Assembly (NCBI GenBank): GCA_026193555.1
Contig: JAPHUU010000259.1
Location: 1-8,577 of the forward strand
Direction of reading: 5' to 3'
Length of the DNA stretch: 8,577 nt
From: Rhodanobacter sp.
GTDB lineage: Bacteria; Pseudomonadota; Gammaproteobacteria; Xanthomonadales; Rhodanobacteraceae
Shown: positions 6,486 to 8,577 of the stretch, piece after piece
Layout: every line of letters starts with the position of its first letter
Numbering within the stretch: position 1 is the stretch's first letter
Made by a program: the position numbers and the translations under genes
Notes under the pieces: generated by a model
What the model was told of the DNA's origin: nothing
The model's database searches: none
What the model saw: only the letters and a program-made list of their open reading frames with translations

Positions 6486-7682
6486 TCAGACGACGACTGC
6501 CGCGTCGGCGGCGATCACCCGGGAACGCCCCCACAGCAGCAGTGGAAGCCACAGGAAAATCAGCGTCGCGGCAGCGGCGAAGACCGCGGATACACCGAGG
6601 TGCTGCAGCATCACACCGCCAAGCACGCCACCCACCCCGGCACCCAGAAACTGGCTGGTGGCATAGGCACCCAGTGCCGCACCGCGCATGTGCGTCGGCG
6701 CCAGCCGCGAAACCAGGCTGGGCAGGCTGGCCTCCAGCAGGTTGAACGAACTGAAGAACACGATCGCGGCCAGCCACAGCAGCAGATGGCCGTCCCCGGC
6801 GGCACTGAAGCCGCACAGTGCCAGACCCAGTCCCAGCGCACAGATCAGCACGAGGCGCATGCTGCCAGCCACCGAAGTCACCCGCCGCAGCACCCCGCCC
6901 ATGACCACGGCGGAAATCAGCATCACCGGCAAATACAACTCCCACTGGTGGTCCAGCGCGATCCCGGTGTTGTGCATCAGCATCAGCGGCAAGGCCACGA
7001 ATGCGGCGGTCAGCATGACATGCATCATGAAAATCGACACATTCAGCACCATCAATTGCGGCCGCACCAGCATGTGCAGCACCGCCCCCGGTCGCGCCGA
7101 AGCCGGCGCACCTCGCCGTTCCGGCTTCGGCACCAGCGACCACAGCAGGCCGATCGCGACCAGCGCCAGTATCGCGGTCAGCCCGAACAGGCCGGACAGA
7201 CCGTCGATCTCCGCCAGCGGTGCACTCAGGATGATCGCCAGGATGAAAGCAAAGCCGATGCTGACCCCGATGATGCCCATCACCTTGCTGCGGTTGTCAT
7301 CGCGCGAATGATCGGCCGCCAGCGCCTGGCTGGCCCCCGACACGGCGCCCATGCCCTGCAACACGCGGCCGACGATGATCCCGTTGATACCATGCGCCCA
7401 CGCCGCCACCACGCTGCCGATGACGAATACCAGCAATCCGAGCGTGATCGTCAGATGCCGCCCGATCCGGTCGGACAGCAGCCCCACCGGCACCTGCAGC
7501 AAGGCCTGGGCGAAACCGTAGATGCCAATGGCCAGCCCGATCAGCAGCGGAGTCGCACCCGGCAGATGGATCGCGTAGGCGGTAAACACCGGCATGATCA
7601 GGAACAGGCCGAACATGCGCAGGCCAACCACGCTGGACAGCGCAAAGGCCGTGTTCAATTCGCTCTTGCTGAGTTTGCTCAC
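6486..7682 (-). CDS. YajR-like MFS transporter lacking the C-terminal YAM domain
   Basis: A 398-residue inner-membrane major facilitator of the YajR type. Diagnostic stretches are LRMFGLFLIMPVFTAYAI in TM1, LIGLAIGIYGFAQALLQVP in TM2, and motif A GLLSDRIGR (67-75) in the loop between TM2 and TM3. Further on come GRVLQGMGA (TM4), IGVSIGFAF (TM5), SFNLLEASLPSLVSRLAP, and GAYATSQFLGAGVGG. All twelve helices appear to be present. E. coli YajR is about 450 residues long and ends in a ferredoxin-like YAM domain; this protein stops soon after TM12. The substrate is unknown; drug or metabolite efflux is the usual guess. The start is GTG at 7682, with AAGGTGG 9 nt upstream; no ATG in this frame gives a better start. 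The gene precedes ssb on the same strand and is divergent from ispB. Confidence 0.88.
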   Translation of the reverse strand: MSKLSKSELNTAFALSSVVGLRMFGLFLIMPVFTAYAIHLPGATPLLIGLAIGIYGFAQALLQVPVGLLSDRIGRHLTITLGLLVFVIGSVVAAWAHGINGIIVGRVLQGMGAVSGASQALAADHSRDDNRSKVMGIIGVSIGFAFILAIILSAPLAEIDGLSGLFGLTAILALVAIGLLWSLVPKPERRGAPASARPGAVLHMLVRPQLMVLNVSIFMMHVMLTAAFVALPLMLMHNTGIALDHQWELYLPVMLISAVVMGGVLRRVTSVAGSMRLVLICALGLGLALCGFSAAGDGHLLLWLAAIVFFSSFNLLEASLPSLVSRLAPTHMRGAALGAYATSQFLGAGVGGVLGGVMLQHLGVSAVFAAAATLIFLWLPLLLWGRSRVIAADAAVVV

Positions 7683-7718
7683 GACTGCCGACCACCTTGA
7701 TGACCACGGAAGCCGTCG

Positions 7719-7724
7719 ATTATA
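7719..7724 (-). promoter_or_regulatory. -10 element of the YajR-like MFS gene
   Basis: Minus-strand TATAAT, a perfect -10 hexamer, stands within CACCCTATAAT. The expected start is near 7712, about 30 nt before the GTG codon. No good -35 hexamer is seen at 16-18 bp spacing, so the promoter may be weak or depend on an activator. Confidence 0.5.
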
Positions 7725-7743
7725 GGGTGCGCGCGCCTTGGCG

Positions 7744-7769
7744 TTTGCGGCGTCATGTCGCGGCGCAAA
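7744..7769. promoter_or_regulatory. Dyad between divergent promoters, possible operator
   Basis: TTTGCG (7744-7749) and CGCAAA (7764-7769) form a perfect 6-bp inverted repeat spaced by 14 bp, with two further inner pairs after one mismatch. Its centre lies within 3 bp of the symmetry centre of the two flanking -10 elements, and it overlaps both expected -35 zones. Binding of a regulator is inference only. Confidence 0.25.
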
Positions 7770-7783
7770 TTACTGCGTGCCCC

Positions 7784-7789
7784 TATAAT
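7784..7789 (+). promoter_or_regulatory. -10 element of ispB
   Basis: TATAAT, a perfect -10 hexamer in the context GCCCCTATAAT, would start transcription near 7796, about 20 nt before the ispB ATG. There is no extended TGn and no clear -35 hexamer at standard spacing. Confidence 0.5.
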
Positions 7790-7816
7790 TCGTCGCTACG
7801 CCGCCTTGAAGTACCC

Positions 7817-8577
7817 ATGAACACAATGCCAGCCGACGCCAGCCGATCCGCCGACTTCGCCCAGGTGCGTGATCTCGCTGCCGCCGACATGCAGCGCGTC
7901 GATGCCCTGATTCGCCAGCGACTGGCCTCCGACGTGGTGCTGATCAACCAGATCGCCGACCACATCATCGCCAGTGGCGGCAAGCGGCTGCGCCCGATGC
8001 TGCATGTGCTGGCCGCTGGCGCCGCCGGCTACCGCGGCGAAGACCACACCAAGCTGGCCGCGATCATCGAGTTCATCCACACCTCCACCCTGCTGCACGA
8101 CGACGTGGTCGACGAATCCGACCTGCGCCGCGGCCGCAAGACCGCCAATGCGCTGTGGGGCAATGCGGCCAGCGTGCTGGTCGGCGATTTCCTCTATTCG
8201 CGCTCATTCCAGCTGATGGTGGAACTGGACGACATGCGCATCATGCGCATCCTCGCCGACACCACCAACACGATCGCCGAGGGCGAAGTACTGCAACTGC
8301 TCAACATCGGCAACGCCGACGTCGACGAAACCGCCTACCTGGCGGTGATCGAGCGCAAGACCGCGGTGCTGTTCGCCGCCGCCACCGAACTGGGCGGCAT
8401 CCTCGGCGGCCTGCCCGATCCGCAGGTGGCGGCACTGCGCGAATACGGCATGCAGCTTGGCTATGCGTTCCAGATCGCCGACGACCTGCTGGACTACGTC
8501 AGCGATGCGGGCACGCTGGGCAAGAACATCGGCGACGACCTGGCCGAAGGCAAGCCGACGCTGCCACTGATCTATGC
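7817..8577 (+). CDS. ispB: Long-chain polyprenyl (octaprenyl-type) diphosphate synthase, 3' end beyond the window
   Basis: A trans-isoprenyl diphosphate synthase that extends farnesyl diphosphate with isopentenyl diphosphate to make the ubiquinone side chain in the cytoplasm. The 253 visible residues include GGKRLRP (54-60) and the first Asp-rich motif LLHDDVVDESDLRRG (Asp95, Asp96, Asp99), which binds magnesium and the allylic substrate. NAASVLVGDFLYSRSFQ and AEGEVLQL follow, then KTAVLF and the second Asp-rich motif FQIADDLLDY (Asp222, Asp223, Asp226) with GKNIGDDLAEGKPTLPL. Residues ahead of the first motif (HTSTLL) are small, with no aromatic floor, as expected for long products, and the sequence closely resembles E. 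coli IspB. About 70 C-terminal residues should lie outside the window. The ATG at 7817 has only a weak GAAG upstream; an in-frame ATG at 7826 is an alternative. Chain length (C40 or otherwise) cannot be fixed from the sequence. Confidence 0.95.
   Translation, partial: MNTMPADASRSADFAQVRDLAAADMQRVDALIRQRLASDVVLINQIADHIIASGGKRLRPMLHVLAAGAAGYRGEDHTKLAAIIEFIHTSTLLHDDVVDESDLRRGRKTANALWGNAASVLVGDFLYSRSFQLMVELDDMRIMRILADTTNTIAEGEVLQLLNIGNADVDETAYLAVIERKTAVLFAAATELGGILGGLPDPQVAALREYGMQLGYAFQIADDLLDYVSDAGTLGKNIGDDLAEGKPTLPLIY

Noticed and set aside
6435..7700. A 421-codon plus-strand frame opposite the YajR-like gene
   Set aside because: In-register antisense shadow, rich in Gln/His/Arg, while the minus strand encodes clear MFS helices.

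Overview
The window is GC-rich chromosomal DNA from a Gram-negative bacterium. Most codons end in G or C. The housekeeping genes (ssb, ispB), the neighbouring YajR-type MFS gene and the sugar-catabolism genes are most like those of Gammaproteobacteria of the Xanthomonas/Rhodanobacter/Dyella type. That taxonomic placement is inferred from remembered protein similarity and gene order, not from a search.

Left half (1-5531): a sugar-utilisation locus built around a divergent control region (1828-1996). Leftwards runs a secreted GH92 alpha-mannosidase, whose 3' end lies outside the window. Rightwards runs a compact three-gene operon: a FucP/NagP/GluP-type MFS sugar permease, a PfkB-family fructokinase, and an AGE-superfamily sugar isomerase/epimerase that overlaps the kinase by ATGA. 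Read together, the genes describe a route for mannose released from alpha-mannosides or N-glycans: cleavage outside the cytoplasm, uptake as free sugar, isomerisation of mannose to fructose, and phosphorylation to fructose-6-phosphate. This route needs neither mannokinase nor phosphomannose isomerase. A 14-bp site matching the LacI-family operator pattern sits midway between the divergent genes and could control both.

Middle (5532-6485): the sugar operon and ssb converge on a 13-bp perfect terminator hairpin, preceded by a second long hairpin. ssb (minus strand) has a clear OB-fold, an acidic C-terminal tip and a plausible sigma70 promoter. About 220 bp upstream of that promoter hold no supported gene but contain a run of ten C.

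Right half (6486-8577): a YajR-like MFS transporter lacking the usual C-terminal domain (minus strand, GTG start) is divergent from an IspB-type long-chain polyprenyl diphosphate synthase (plus strand, truncated by the window end). The 134-bp spacer carries two mirror-image CCCTATAAT -10 elements flanking a short dyad.

No tRNA, rRNA, CRISPR array, insertion sequence or phage gene was seen.
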